A stretch of DNA of 64,000 nucleotides, taken from contig NZ_CP013264.1 of NCBI RefSeq assembly GCF_001456115.1, positions 124,001 through 188,000 of the forward strand, in the 5' to 3' direction. This DNA is from Sphingobium baderi. Its GTDB lineage: Bacteria > Pseudomonadota > Alphaproteobacteria > Sphingomonadales > Sphingomonadaceae. Positions 1 through 8,667 of this stretch are shown here, piece after piece (within the stretch, counting starts at the first letter, position 1; the number at the start of each line of letters is the position of its first letter). Under the pieces are notes generated by a model, which made no database searches, was not told the origin of the DNA, and was given only the letters and a program-made list of their open reading frames with translations. Both the position numbers and the translations under genes were made by a program.

Positions 1-1
1 T

Positions 2-388
2 GTTTCGGCGCTTGTAGCGCCGGATGCTCCGCCCCGCATCATAGGACCCGGCGATGCCTTCCATGTGTCGGGCACCATAGCGGGTGAAGGAGAGACACAG
101 ATTTTCCTTCGAACGGAAAATGGAGACCCTGTCTCTCTCTCAATCATAAGGCGACCCGGTCAGGAACCGCGATGGGCCGTGGCCTTGGGCGAGATCGTCG
201 ATGAAGCGGCGCGCCCGCCGCAGCCCGGCAGCCTGCTCTGGTACCGGCTTGCCTGCGCCCTTCCTCCCACGCTTCCTCCCCGATCGATCCGGGCATTGTC
301 AGTGCCCGATGCCGAAGCGGCACAGGCGGACTATCGGCTTGTGATGCAAGCGCTGGACCAATGCGACAGGACAAGGCAGGTTCGCTAA
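2..388 (+). CDS. Hypothetical protein, 5' end outside the window
   Basis: The reading frame is open from the left edge (128 codons visible) and ends at TAA 386-388. A GTG at 65 could start a 107-residue protein, but the frame reads through upstream without a stop, so the gene most likely begins outside the window. The product is soluble-looking, with no membrane helix or motif I recognise. It lies 80 bp upstream of homoserine dehydrogenase on the same strand, so co-transcription is possible. Function unknown. Confidence 0.5.
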   Translation, partial: VSALVAPDAPPRIIGPGDAFHVSGTIAGEGETQIFLRTENGDPVSLSIIRRPGQEPRWAVALGEIVDEAARPPQPGSLLWYRLACALPPTLPPRSIRALSVPDAEAAQADYRLVMQALDQCDRTRQVR

Positions 389-418
389 GCTCCCTGCTTT
401 TCCTTGGACTATGGCGTT

Positions 419-441
419 AGGGCCGCTATCAGCGCGGCCCT
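419..441 (+). promoter_or_regulatory. GC-rich hairpin upstream of hom
   Basis: An 8-bp perfect stem (AGGGCCGC at 419-426, GCGGCCCT at 434-441) with a 7-nt loop lies between the first gene and hom. There is no T-run after it, so it is a weak terminator candidate; a processing or attenuation structure in the hom leader is the alternative. Confidence 0.3.
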
Positions 442-468
442 GACCTGCTGGAAGAATAAGGATAGGCC

Positions 469-1773
469 ATGACAAATCTCCACCGCCATGCCCCGCTGCG
501 CGTCGCGCTCGTTGGTCTGGGGACAGTGGGCGGCGGCGTCATCCGGCTGCTCCAGACCAACGGCGACCTGATTGCCAGGCGCGCGGGCTGCCCGATCCAG
601 GTCGTCGCGATTTCGGCGCGGGACCGCAACAAAGACCGAGGTGTCGACATATCCCCTTATGAATGGGTGGACGACATGACCACGTTGGCGGCGCGCGATG
701 ATATCGATGTGGTGGTCGAACTGATCGGCGGCGCTGATGGCCCTGCGCTGACGCTGGCGCGGCAATGCCTGACTGCGGGCAAGCCCTTTGTCACGGCAAA
801 CAAGGCGATGCTGGCGCATCATGGGCTGGACCTGGCAGCACTCGCTGAAAAGGCAGGCATTGCGCTCAAATATGAAGCGGCCGTCGCCGGAGGCATTCCC
901 GTCATCAAGGGCATGCGCGAAGGCGCCGCCGCCAATGAGATCAGCCGAGTCTACGGCATTCTCAACGGAACCTGCAACTACATCCTGACCACCATGGAGA
1001 AGGAAGGACGCGGATTCGACGATGTGTTGAAGGAGGCCCAGGAACTCGGCTTTGCGGAAGCCGACCCCAGCTTCGACATTGACGGCGTGGATGCGGCGCA
1101 CAAGCTGACTATCCTCGCCAGCCTCGCCTTCGGCACTGAGCTGGATTTCGACAATGTCGCCATCACCGGCATTCGTCATGTGATCGCGGCCGATATCGCC
1201 GAAGCCGCGGCACTGGGCTATCGCATTCGCCTCGTCGGCATGGCCGAGAATGGTCCTGATGGCCTGTTCCAGCGCGTTCATCCGATGCTGGTCCCGACCG
1301 ATCACCCCCTTGCCCATGTCGACGGATCACTCAACGCCGTGGTGGTGGAAGGCAATTTCGTCGGTCGCCTGTTCTTTGAGGGGCGGGGAGCTGGCGAAGG
1401 CCCCACGGCATCGGCGGTCGTCGCTGACCTGATCGACGTCGCGCGCGATGAGTATGGCGATGCCTTCGCCATGCCGGTGGCCGCACTCAGTCCGCAGCCG
1501 CCGGCCGACGCCGGCCATCGCATCGGACGCAGCTATTTGCGCTTCAAGGTTCAGGACCGGCCCGGCGTATTGGCGGAAATCGCTGCCGCGACCCGGGATG
1601 CGGGCGTATCCATTGAAAGCATGATCCAGCGTGGCGCGAATCAGCAGGACGGCGTTCTGATGGCGATCGTCACCCATGCTGGGGAAGAGCGCCGCGTAAG
1701 CGAAACGCTGGATCGCCTTGCCGGATCGGACAGCCTGCTCCAGACTCCGATGGTCATGCATATCCTCGACTGA
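469..1773 (+). CDS. hom: Homoserine dehydrogenase
   Basis: Reduces aspartate semialdehyde to homoserine, the branch point to threonine and methionine; cytoplasmic. The 434 residues show an N-terminal Rossmann fold with GLGTVGGG near residue 17, the conserved catalytic-domain segment NGTCNYIL near residue 165, and a C-terminal ACT domain from about residue 354 (VQDRPGVLAEI) that in this family carries feedback control by threonine. The length is normal for the ACT-containing form. The ATG at 469 follows a purine-rich AAGGATA. Nothing is missing; this is a housekeeping gene that anchors the left part of the window to the chromosome. Confidence 0.95.
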   Translation: MTNLHRHAPLRVALVGLGTVGGGVIRLLQTNGDLIARRAGCPIQVVAISARDRNKDRGVDISPYEWVDDMTTLAARDDIDVVVELIGGADGPALTLARQCLTAGKPFVTANKAMLAHHGLDLAALAEKAGIALKYEAAVAGGIPVIKGMREGAAANEISRVYGILNGTCNYILTTMEKEGRGFDDVLKEAQELGFAEADPSFDIDGVDAAHKLTILASLAFGTELDFDNVAITGIRHVIAADIAEAAALGYRIRLVGMAENGPDGLFQRVHPMLVPTDHPLAHVDGSLNAVVVEGNFVGRLFFEGRGAGEGPTASAVVADLIDVARDEYGDAFAMPVAALSPQPPADAGHRIGRSYLRFKVQDRPGVLAEIAAATRDAGVSIESMIQRGANQQDGVLMAIVTHAGEERRVSETLDRLAGSDSLLQTPMVMHILD

Positions 1774-2117
1774 TGCCAGTTGGGATTCAGCGCAACCAGA
1801 AGCTGTGCAACAAAATATCCTCAACTGGCTCCCCCAACCGCAGCAAGGTGCGATTGGCGCGTTTGGGACAATCGAGATTGCCGACGACGGCAAGCGCACA
1901 GGATGGGCTGACGCCGGTGCTCCAGCAGCAAAACTGGCGACGATCAGCGGAACGACCAATCCTGGCAACCCTGCTTCTTTTCCGCATTTGCTAACGCCGG
2001 AAACGCCCATCTGTTGCATCATACCGTCAAAAGGAGTCGCATACGCGACACATGGCTCGACAAGGCAAAGCCGACCCCGTATCGCCCTCCCCAATACCGC
2101 TCAAAAGAGGAATGGAC
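1774..2117. other. Intergenic region between hom and glpX
   Basis: About 340 bp without a convincing gene. The short open frames here have no recognisable content. The region should contain the glpX promoter. A Shine-Dalgarno sequence (AGAGG, 2106-2110) lies at its right end. Confidence 0.4.
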
Positions 2118-3101
2118 ATGGTGCAGGCTAGCTCGATTCTCGATCGCGTTCTGGTGCTGGAAATGGTGCGCGTGACCGAGGCCGCTGCCATCGCGGCGTC
2201 GAAGCTGATCGGTCGCGGCGATGAAAAAGCGGCAGACGCAGCCGCCGTGGAAGCCATGCGTCTGGCGTTCAACGATCTCTATATGGATGGCACCGTCGTC
2301 ATCGGCGAGGGTGAACGCGACGAAGCGCCGATGCTCTACATCGGAGAAAAAGTCGGTAACGCCATCGGCAAGGGCCCCAAGATCGACATCGCTCTCGATC
2401 CGCTGGAAGGCACCACGATCACCGCGAAGGCTGGCCCGAATGCGCTGGCAGTGCTCGCGATTTCAGAAGAAGGCGGCCTGCTCAACGCGCCCGATGTCTA
2501 TATGGAGAAGCTGGCGGTTGGCCCCGGCTATCCGAAAGACATTATCGACCTCAACAAATCCGTGAGGGCAAATGTCGAAGCAGTTGCCAAGGCCAAGGGC
2601 GTGGAACCAGGCGACATCATCGTCTGCGTGCTGGACCGTCCACGTCATGAAAAGCTCATCACGGAACTGCGCGCCATTGGCTGCGGCATCATGCTGATTC
2701 CCGATGGTGACGTGGCTGGCGTGATCGCCACGACCAATCCCGAAACGACCATTGACATGTATATGGGTTCGGGCGGTGCGCCCGAAGGCGTGCTGGCCTG
2801 CGCCGCGTTGCGCTGCGTGGGCGGACAGTTCAAGGGCAAGCTGCTGTTCCGCAACGATGATGAGCGCGCACGCGCTCGTAAATGGGGCATCACTGATCTC
2901 GACAAGATTTACGACCTTAAAGAACTGGCCAAGGGCGACTGCATTTTCGCGGCCACCGGCGTGACCGACGGTTCACTGCTGGACGGTGTCAAGCGGCTGC
3001 CGGGTGGCCACCTCACGACGGAAAGCGTGGTTATGCGTGCCAGCACAGGCACGGTTCGCTGGGTCAAGGGCGAACACCGGTTGGAACGCAAGGACAGTTA
3101 A
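2118..3101 (+). CDS. glpX: Class II fructose-1,6-bisphosphatase (GlpX family)
   Basis: Hydrolyses fructose 1,6-bisphosphate to fructose 6-phosphate in gluconeogenesis; cytoplasmic and metal dependent. The 327-residue product carries the family signatures GEGERDEAPML and IALDPLEGTT (metal and phosphate binding) and the C-terminal GATGVTDG-type segment, here AATGVTDGSLL. The start at 2118 is preferred over in-frame ATGs at 2112 and 2052 because AGAGG (2106-2110) is 7 nt upstream of it but too close to 2112. A terminator hairpin follows at 3135. In sphingomonads the class II enzyme usually serves as the main FBPase; I see no class I enzyme in the window. Confidence 0.93.
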   Translation: MVQASSILDRVLVLEMVRVTEAAAIAASKLIGRGDEKAADAAAVEAMRLAFNDLYMDGTVVIGEGERDEAPMLYIGEKVGNAIGKGPKIDIALDPLEGTTITAKAGPNALAVLAISEEGGLLNAPDVYMEKLAVGPGYPKDIIDLNKSVRANVEAVAKAKGVEPGDIIVCVLDRPRHEKLITELRAIGCGIMLIPDGDVAGVIATTNPETTIDMYMGSGGAPEGVLACAALRCVGGQFKGKLLFRNDDERARARKWGITDLDKIYDLKELAKGDCIFAATGVTDGSLLDGVKRLPGGHLTTESVVMRASTGTVRWVKGEHRLERKDS

Positions 3102-3134
3102 AGGCGTCCCTGACGAAATATATCCGATTATGGG

Positions 3135-3158
3135 GAGGGGCCACTTGGGCCCCTTCTT
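3135..3158 (+). terminator. Rho-independent terminator after glpX
   Basis: GGGGCC (3137-3142) pairs with GGCCCC (3148-3153) across a 5-nt loop, extended by A-T and G-T pairs and followed by TTCTTC. It lies 34 bp after the glpX stop. Confidence 0.6.
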
Positions 3159-3243
3159 CATACTGGCTAGGGCAGTGAACGACTGGAATGAATCGTTCAC
3201 CGCCTGATTTCTTTTGTTTTCCGCGTTCTGCGAATGGCCGGCT

Positions 3244-3621
3244 TTAGCGACCCGCACGATGATTAAGATCGTGACCGAGCGCCAAAATCGCTACGCCCAA
3301 CAAGGTATAGGCGCTTTCCTGCAACCCATGATCCATCGTCAGGGCGCCTGCCATGATGCCAAGACCTAACGAACCGATAGCGGCGGGCATCATGAAACCA
3401 TGCACCACCGCTCCATGCCCGAGCGCCACAGCCCCAAGTAAGATCGCCAACACCAGCCCCGTCTCATGAAATAACGGACTGGCGAAGAAACCTCCTGCCG
3501 AAGCGAGCAGGCCCAGGATCACAGCCGTTGCAAAGCAATGGGCAACACACAGCCCGGACAGGCCCATGGCGATCCGGTCGATCCGGCCTGTTGACAGGGC
3601 TTGGCGAAGGCTGAACTGCAT
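3244..3621 (-). CDS. MerC-like four-helix membrane protein
   Basis: A 125-residue inner-membrane protein with four predicted hydrophobic segments. It has the MerC-type arrangement of a Cys pair in the first helix (LCVAHC, residues about 25-30) and a histidine-rich C-terminus (GHDLNHRAGR). MerC proteins move mercuric or other thiophilic metal ions. Chromosomal sphingomonad homologues occur without a mer operon, and none is seen here, so zinc or another metal may be the real substrate (inference). The gene is single, convergent with glpX, and preceded by a palindrome-like box at 3647-3666. Confidence 0.75.
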   Translation of the reverse strand: MQFSLRQALSTGRIDRIAMGLSGLCVAHCFATAVILGLLASAGGFFASPLFHETGLVLAILLGAVALGHGAVVHGFMMPAAIGSLGLGIMAGALTMDHGLQESAYTLLGVAILALGHDLNHRAGR

Positions 3622-3646
3622 GACGACCGCTACATAGGCGATAGCC

Positions 3647-3666
3647 GCATAGGTTACAATATATCA
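3647..3666 (-). promoter_or_regulatory. Candidate Zur/Fur-type box upstream of the MerC-like gene
   Basis: On the minus strand this 20-bp AT-rich stretch begins TGATATATTGTAAC and matches the first half of the alphaproteobacterial zinc-uptake-regulator motif TGATATGTTATNACATATCA well; the second half is degenerate. It lies 25 bp upstream of the start codon, in promoter position. Zinc control is inference from the motif only. Confidence 0.3.
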
Positions 3667-3709
3667 TTGCGATTTTTTCGCTGGTGAAACGACGATAGAT
3701 CGCCGCGCG

Positions 3710-5485
3710 TCAGGCAGCCAGATGCAAGCAGTTGCGGCCGCTGTTCTTGGCACGATAAAGCGCCTTGTCCGCAGCTTCCAGCAGCGCCGCCGCGTTTAAA
3801 GCGCCATCAAGTTCCACCAAGCCAGCGCTGAACGTCACGGTCACGCTCAGACCGGTGTCGAGATAGACGGGTTCATCCGCCATCATATGGCGCAATCGTT
3901 CGCAAACAGTACTGGCCTGGCGGATATCCAGATCCGCCAGCAGGATCGCAAACTCCTCACCTCCCAGACTTCCGATACAGTCCTCGCCGCGCAGGCCGGG
4001 CTTCAAACGCTCCACGAAGACGCCCAGAACCTTATCGCCGGCGGCATGACCATGACAGTCATTGACCGCCTTGAAATGATCGAGGTCCAAAAGCAGCAGG
4101 CAGGAACGGACATTATTTCCGACCCGGTCGATTTCCGTTTCGAGCTTTTCCAAGAACGCACGGCGGCTCGTCGCTCCTGTCAGCGAATCATGAGATGCCA
4201 CCTGCTGCAATGCCTGCTGCCGCGCCTTGTGACGGGACATGTCCCGAATGGTGCAAACGACGCCAGTGGCCCCGTTCTCCTCATCCATCACGGCGCGCGC
4301 CACCATCTCATACCAATCGAGATCGTCGATGGCGCGAAGAAGACGGAACTCGACCCGATGGATGTCGCCTGGCTGTTCCAGCGCACGGCGATAGGTGGCG
4401 ACTACGAGACCCCTGTCCTTGGGATGGATGAGGTCGGCCGCCGGCTGCCCCATCAACAAAGCCGGCGCACAGCCGATCTGTTCCAGAACGGAGGGCGACG
4501 CGTAATGAATACGGCCGTCAATGCCCAGGTTCAGAACCATGTCACCGCAATGTTCAGCGATGATTCGGTATCGCGCTTCGCTTTCGCGCAACATCTGGAA
4601 CAGCTTGCGCCGTCCGTTCAGCTCGGCCGCCACGGGAAGGGAGAGGAGAAAGCTGAAAACCAGATAGATCTGAAAGAATTGGGTTTTCGTGCCCGCTGAC
4701 GCCGCGATTGTCGACAAATAGCCATGATTGAACAGGGACGATGCGCCCCCCATGAGCGCGAGAACGACGATGGACGCCGCAGCCCCATAATGACCCGCGC
4801 GAAAGGAAATGATGACCAGAGGCAAAAGCGGCACGAACAGCAGCGGGTAATGATTTTGATGAAACACATACCATGTCGTTCCCCCCAACAGGAGGAGCAG
4901 GCCAAACAACTCCAGCCGGAGCAGCCGGGACGTGGTCCGGAACCATCGCGCCCATTCGCCCTGCATGAGCATGACAAGCACCGGCGTGCAGACCAGCCCC
5001 CCCAACACATGCCCAGAACACCATTGCAACCAACTGTCGCCAAAGGACGCTGGCGTCAGATTCGAGGCGACCAGAGCGGAACCCAGGCCCACGACGACAT
5101 TCACGCCACATAGGGCAACCACGAAAACCGCCAATGGAACCAGTGACACCATGATGTTCCGGCCGGAAACGCAATATCGGCAGATCACCGCTACCGTAAG
5201 CGATTCGGCTACGTTCATCAGCATCATCGGGATCGCCGCAACCGGCCCCATGCCGAACAGGGCCGTGGAAATGGCGCTGGCCAAGGCACATGCCGTGATC
5301 GCGCGCAGCCAGTTAGCGCGTTGCGATGTTAGCAATTCCGCCATCAAAAAAGCATTGGCAGCCCAGATGAAAGCAATGCCACCTTCAAAGCACGACGTCA
5401 TGAGAGAGAGGGAGGCGACCAGAAAATAGATGCCTCCGGTCAATGCCGGCGCAAGCAGGGAAGAAAGGCGAAGAGAGGAACGCAT
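3710..5485 (-). CDS. MASE1-PAS-GGDEF diguanylate cyclase
   Basis: Makes cyclic di-GMP from two GTP at the inner membrane. The 591 residues begin with about eight hydrophobic segments (residues 1-290, MASE1 sensor). A PAS domain follows (about 305-415, starting ESEARYRIIAEHCGDMV), then a GGDEF domain (425-590). The active-site loop reads GGEEF, so the cyclase should be active, and RGED lies five residues before it, matching the RxxD product-inhibition site. No EAL domain is present. The gene is monocistronic. The signal sensed is unknown. Confidence 0.9.
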   Translation of the reverse strand: MRSSLRLSSLLAPALTGGIYFLVASLSLMTSCFEGGIAFIWAANAFLMAELLTSQRANWLRAITACALASAISTALFGMGPVAAIPMMLMNVAESLTVAVICRYCVSGRNIMVSLVPLAVFVVALCGVNVVVGLGSALVASNLTPASFGDSWLQWCSGHVLGGLVCTPVLVMLMQGEWARWFRTTSRLLRLELFGLLLLLGGTTWYVFHQNHYPLLFVPLLPLVIISFRAGHYGAAASIVVLALMGGASSLFNHGYLSTIAASAGTKTQFFQIYLVFSFLLSLPVAAELNGRRKLFQMLRESEARYRIIAEHCGDMVLNLGIDGRIHYASPSVLEQIGCAPALLMGQPAADLIHPKDRGLVVATYRRALEQPGDIHRVEFRLLRAIDDLDWYEMVARAVMDEENGATGVVCTIRDMSRHKARQQALQQVASHDSLTGATSRRAFLEKLETEIDRVGNNVRSCLLLLDLDHFKAVNDCHGHAAGDKVLGVFVERLKPGLRGEDCIGSLGGEEFAILLADLDIRQASTVCERLRHMMADEPVYLDTGLSVTVTFSAGLVELDGALNAAALLEAADKALYRAKNSGRNCLHLAA

Positions 5486-5601
5486 GTCGCGTACCCTGCT
5501 AATCGCCCTTGGTTAAAATATGCTCACGACAGGGAACGCAATCTATGCGGACGCCCCCCCAACCCGCAAAGGAGGGGAGCGTCGATTTCCCTGGCGCTTC
5601 T

Positions 5602-7101
5602 TCAGTTCGAGGCGTCCGCCAACGTCTGATCGGTAGGCGCGGATATGGCGGGATTGCGGTTCCTGATCGTGGTCCGCGCCACCCGGACACCCGCGCCATA
5701 ATCGGGATGGACCTGATCGAAGAGTTTGCACTGCCGCTCTTCGATTTCGGCGGGAATGTCCCCCATCGCGGCCGCTATGTTCGCGAACAGGCGCTGTTTC
5801 TGTGCATCATCGAACAGATTGAACAAGGCGCGCGGCTGGCTGAAGTCGTCATTCCCCTCGCGATGGTCATAACGATCCGCATCGCCCGAAATCCTGAGCG
5901 GCGGCTCCCGCAACCGTTCGTCCTGCACCGGACCGTTGAAGCTGTTAGGCTCATAATAGGCGGCCGGATTCGGATTGTTGGGGAAGAAGCGCATCGCTCC
6001 GTCCTTATGATAGTGATGGACCGGGCATTTCGGCGCGTTGATCGGCAATGCCTCATAATGCGTGCCCAGCCTGTAGCGATGGGCGTCGGCATAGCTGAAT
6101 ATGCGCCCCTGCAGCATCTTGTCGGGCGAAAAGCCAATCCCCGGCACGATGTTGGAGGGAGAGAAAGCCGCCTGCTCGATCTCCGCGAAATAATTGTCGG
6201 CATTGCGGTTCAATTCCATCACGCCGATATCGATCGGCGGATAGTCGGCATGCGGCCATACCTTGGTCAGGTCGAAAGGATTATAGGGCGTCTTTTCCGC
6301 ATCCAGCTCCGGCATGATCTGGACCTGCACTTTCCACTGCGGGAAATGGCCGGTTTCGATGGCCTCGAACAAATCCTCCTGCGTCGATTCCCGCGTGCGG
6401 CCTACGACATTGGCCGCCTCCTCATTGGTCCAGTGCCTGTGTCCCTGCATCGTCTTAAAGTGGAACTTGACCCAGAAGCGCTCGCCAGCTTCGTTGAGGA
6501 AAGAATAGGTGTGGCTGCCATAGCCGTTGATGTGGCGCACGTCGGTCGGCAATCCACGGTCGGACATAAGGATCGTCACCTGATGCAGCGATTCAGGTGA
6601 GAGCGACCAGAAATCCCACATAGCCGTCGGCGAACGCAGATTGGTGCGCGGATGACGCTTTTGCGTGTGGATGAAATCGGGGAACTTCAGCGGATCGCGC
6701 ACGAAGAAAACCGGCGTGTTGTTGCCCACCAGATCCCAATTACCTTCAGGCGTATAGAATTTGAGCGCGAAACCGCGCACGTCCCGCTCGGCATCCGCTG
6801 CGCCCAGTTCGCCCGCGACGGTGGAAAAGCGCGCGATCATCGGCGTTTCCGCACCTGGCTGAAGCACCTTGGCCTTGGTAAATTTGCTGATATCCCCGGT
6901 AATACGCAGCACGCCATGGGCGCCCCAGCCCTTCGCATGGACAACGCGTTCGGGAATACGCTCGCGATTCTGATGGGCGAGCTTTTCGATCAGCTGATAA
7001 TCCTGCAACAGCAACGGTCCGCGCGGCCCCGCGCTCAAGCTGTTCTGATTGTCGGCAATCGGCGCACCGGCGCTCGTCGTCATGGTCGGTTTATCGGCCA
7101 T
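5602..7101 (-). CDS. katA: Catalase, small-subunit clade 3 type
   Basis: Haem enzyme that dismutates hydrogen peroxide. The product is about 499 residues, typical of small-subunit catalases. It shows the distal haem histidine in [12 protein letters not shown], the distal asparagine in GNNTPVFF, and the proximal-tyrosine motif [12 protein letters not shown]. The start at 7101 is chosen because AGGAGG sits 6 nt before that ATG and directly abuts the alternative ATG at 7107. The 93 bp upstream are AT-rich and should hold the promoter; an OxyR site is plausible but not demonstrable by eye. There is no obvious signal peptide, so it is cytoplasmic. Confidence 0.94.
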   Translation of the reverse strand: MADKPTMTTSAGAPIADNQNSLSAGPRGPLLLQDYQLIEKLAHQNRERIPERVVHAKGWGAHGVLRITGDISKFTKAKVLQPGAETPMIARFSTVAGELGAADAERDVRGFALKFYTPEGNWDLVGNNTPVFFVRDPLKFPDFIHTQKRHPRTNLRSPTAMWDFWSLSPESLHQVTILMSDRGLPTDVRHINGYGSHTYSFLNEAGERFWVKFHFKTMQGHRHWTNEEAANVVGRTRESTQEDLFEAIETGHFPQWKVQVQIMPELDAEKTPYNPFDLTKVWPHADYPPIDIGVMELNRNADNYFAEIEQAAFSPSNIVPGIGFSPDKMLQGRIFSYADAHRYRLGTHYEALPINAPKCPVHHYHKDGAMRFFPNNPNPAAYYEPNSFNGPVQDERLREPPLRISGDADRYDHREGNDDFSQPRALFNLFDDAQKQRLFANIAAAMGDIPAEIEERQCKLFDQVHPDYGAGVRVARTTIRNRNPAISAPTDQTLADASN

Positions 7102-7200
7102 CGTCATCCTCCTGGGCTGTTGATGCAGCTAGACTAAGCCTCAATCTATTTTGGGGGAAATTGATTAAATTTGCCTCACTGATCGATTTGACCGCGCATA

Positions 7201-8667
7201 TCAGGCATGAGCCGCTAACATATCGTGCCATCCGCGCAGACGCGCCGCGCGTTCCTTGACGCCCATATCCGGAACGAAACGCGTCGCTTGCGACGCCATG
7301 GAGGAGGCTTCCTCCAGCGAACCGAACAGCCCCGCTCCCAGCCCCGCCAGCATGGCCGCGCCCAATGCAGTGGTTTCGACATCCGATGGCCTGTCGACGC
7401 GCAGGTTCAGCATATTCGCCATATCCTGCACGATCCAATCGTTCGCGCTCATGCCTCCATCCACTCGCAGGAGGCGCCAAGGCGCGCCGTCCGCCGCGAA
7501 GGCATCGGCGAGATCGTGGATCTGATGCGACAGCGATTCCAGCGCCGCGCGAACGATGTGGGCGCGCGTGGTCCCTTGCGTCAAGCCGGTGATCGCGCCC
7601 CTCGCCTGCGGCCTCCAATGCGGTGCGCCCAACCCCACCAGCGCGGGCAACACGAATAGGCCGCCATTGTCCGGCACGGAACGGGCGAGGGCCTCGCTAT
7701 CTTCCGCCGCCTCTATCAACCCCAGTCGATCGCGCAGCCACTGGATCAGACTCCCCGCCACGAAGATTGATCCTTCCAGCGCATAGGCACGGCGCTCCCC
7801 GATTCGATAGAGCAGCGTGCCGAGCAGCCGATGACCGGACGTAGGCATCGCCTCCCCCATATTCGCGAGGATGAATGCGCCGGTGCCCAGCGTCGCCTTG
7901 GCGTCACCAGGACGCAGGCAAGCCTGCCCGATGGTCGCAGCCTGCTGGTCGCCCGCCAGCCCGCAAATCGGCACCGGTCCGCCTAGGACATCGGCGCGCG
8001 CCTCTCCGAAAACACCGGCATTATCGACGATTTCCGGCAGAGCGGCACTGGGGACGCCGAACAGCGCACACAGATCACTATCCCAGCCGTCGCCGTCCAG
8101 CGCCATCAGTTGGGTACGGCTGGCATTGCTGGCATCGGTAATGTGCAGCCCGCCGGTCAGCTTCCACACCAGCCAGCTTTCCACCGTGCCCAGCGCCAAT
8201 CGCTCACCCGTTTGCCCCACCGCCGACGCATGGTCGAGCAGCCAGCGCATCTTGGTGGCGGAGAAATAGGGATCGACGACAAGGCCCGTGCGTCGCTGGA
8301 GCATCGGTTCGTGCCCCGCTTCGCGCAAGGCCTCGCACTCCGCCGCTGTGCGCCGGTCCTGCCAGACGATAGCGCGGTGCAGCGGCTCTCCACTGCTGCG
8401 GTCCCAGGCGACGACTGTCTCACGCTGATTGGTGATGCCGATGGCCGTGATGCCGTCCACGCCGCCCGCACGCTCCACCATCTGGCGGGCGCAAGCGAGG
8501 CTATGTTGCCAGATTTCTTCCGCATCCTGTTCGACCCAGCCAGAACGCGGGTAATATTGGGTAAGGTCGGCTTGCGCTGTCGCGATCCGCCTGCCGTCCG
8601 GCAAATAGAGCATCGCCCGCGTGGACGTGGTGCCCGCGTCGAGCACGAGAATGAAGCGATCCGTCAT
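7201..8667 (-). CDS. glpK: Glycerol kinase
   Basis: Phosphorylates glycerol to glycerol 3-phosphate. FGGY-family protein of 488 residues, with the N-terminal phosphate-binding motif DAGTTSTRAMLY, the substrate segment SWLVWKLTGG, and the ATP-binding region LGTGAFILANMG. The start at 8667 overlaps the glpD stop by ATGA, showing translational coupling; an upstream in-frame start at 8745 would run deep into glpD. With glpD it forms a glycerol catabolic operon. Confidence 0.95.
   Translation of the reverse strand: MTDRFILVLDAGTTSTRAMLYLPDGRRIATAQADLTQYYPRSGWVEQDAEEIWQHSLACARQMVERAGGVDGITAIGITNQRETVVAWDRSSGEPLHRAIVWQDRRTAAECEALREAGHEPMLQRRTGLVVDPYFSATKMRWLLDHASAVGQTGERLALGTVESWLVWKLTGGLHITDASNASRTQLMALDGDGWDSDLCALFGVPSAALPEIVDNAGVFGEARADVLGGPVPICGLAGDQQAATIGQACLRPGDAKATLGTGAFILANMGEAMPTSGHRLLGTLLYRIGERRAYALEGSIFVAGSLIQWLRDRLGLIEAAEDSEALARSVPDNGGLFVLPALVGLGAPHWRPQARGAITGLTQGTTRAHIVRAALESLSHQIHDLADAFAADGAPWRLLRVDGGMSANDWIVQDMANMLNLRVDRPSDVETTALGAAMLAGLGAGLFGSLEEASSMASQATRFVPDMGVKERAARLRGWHDMLAAHA

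Noticed and set aside
5509-6600. Long plus-strand open frame opposite katA
   Set aside because: It is the antisense of a perfectly conserved catalase; its translation has no domain and reflects GC-rich third-position bias.
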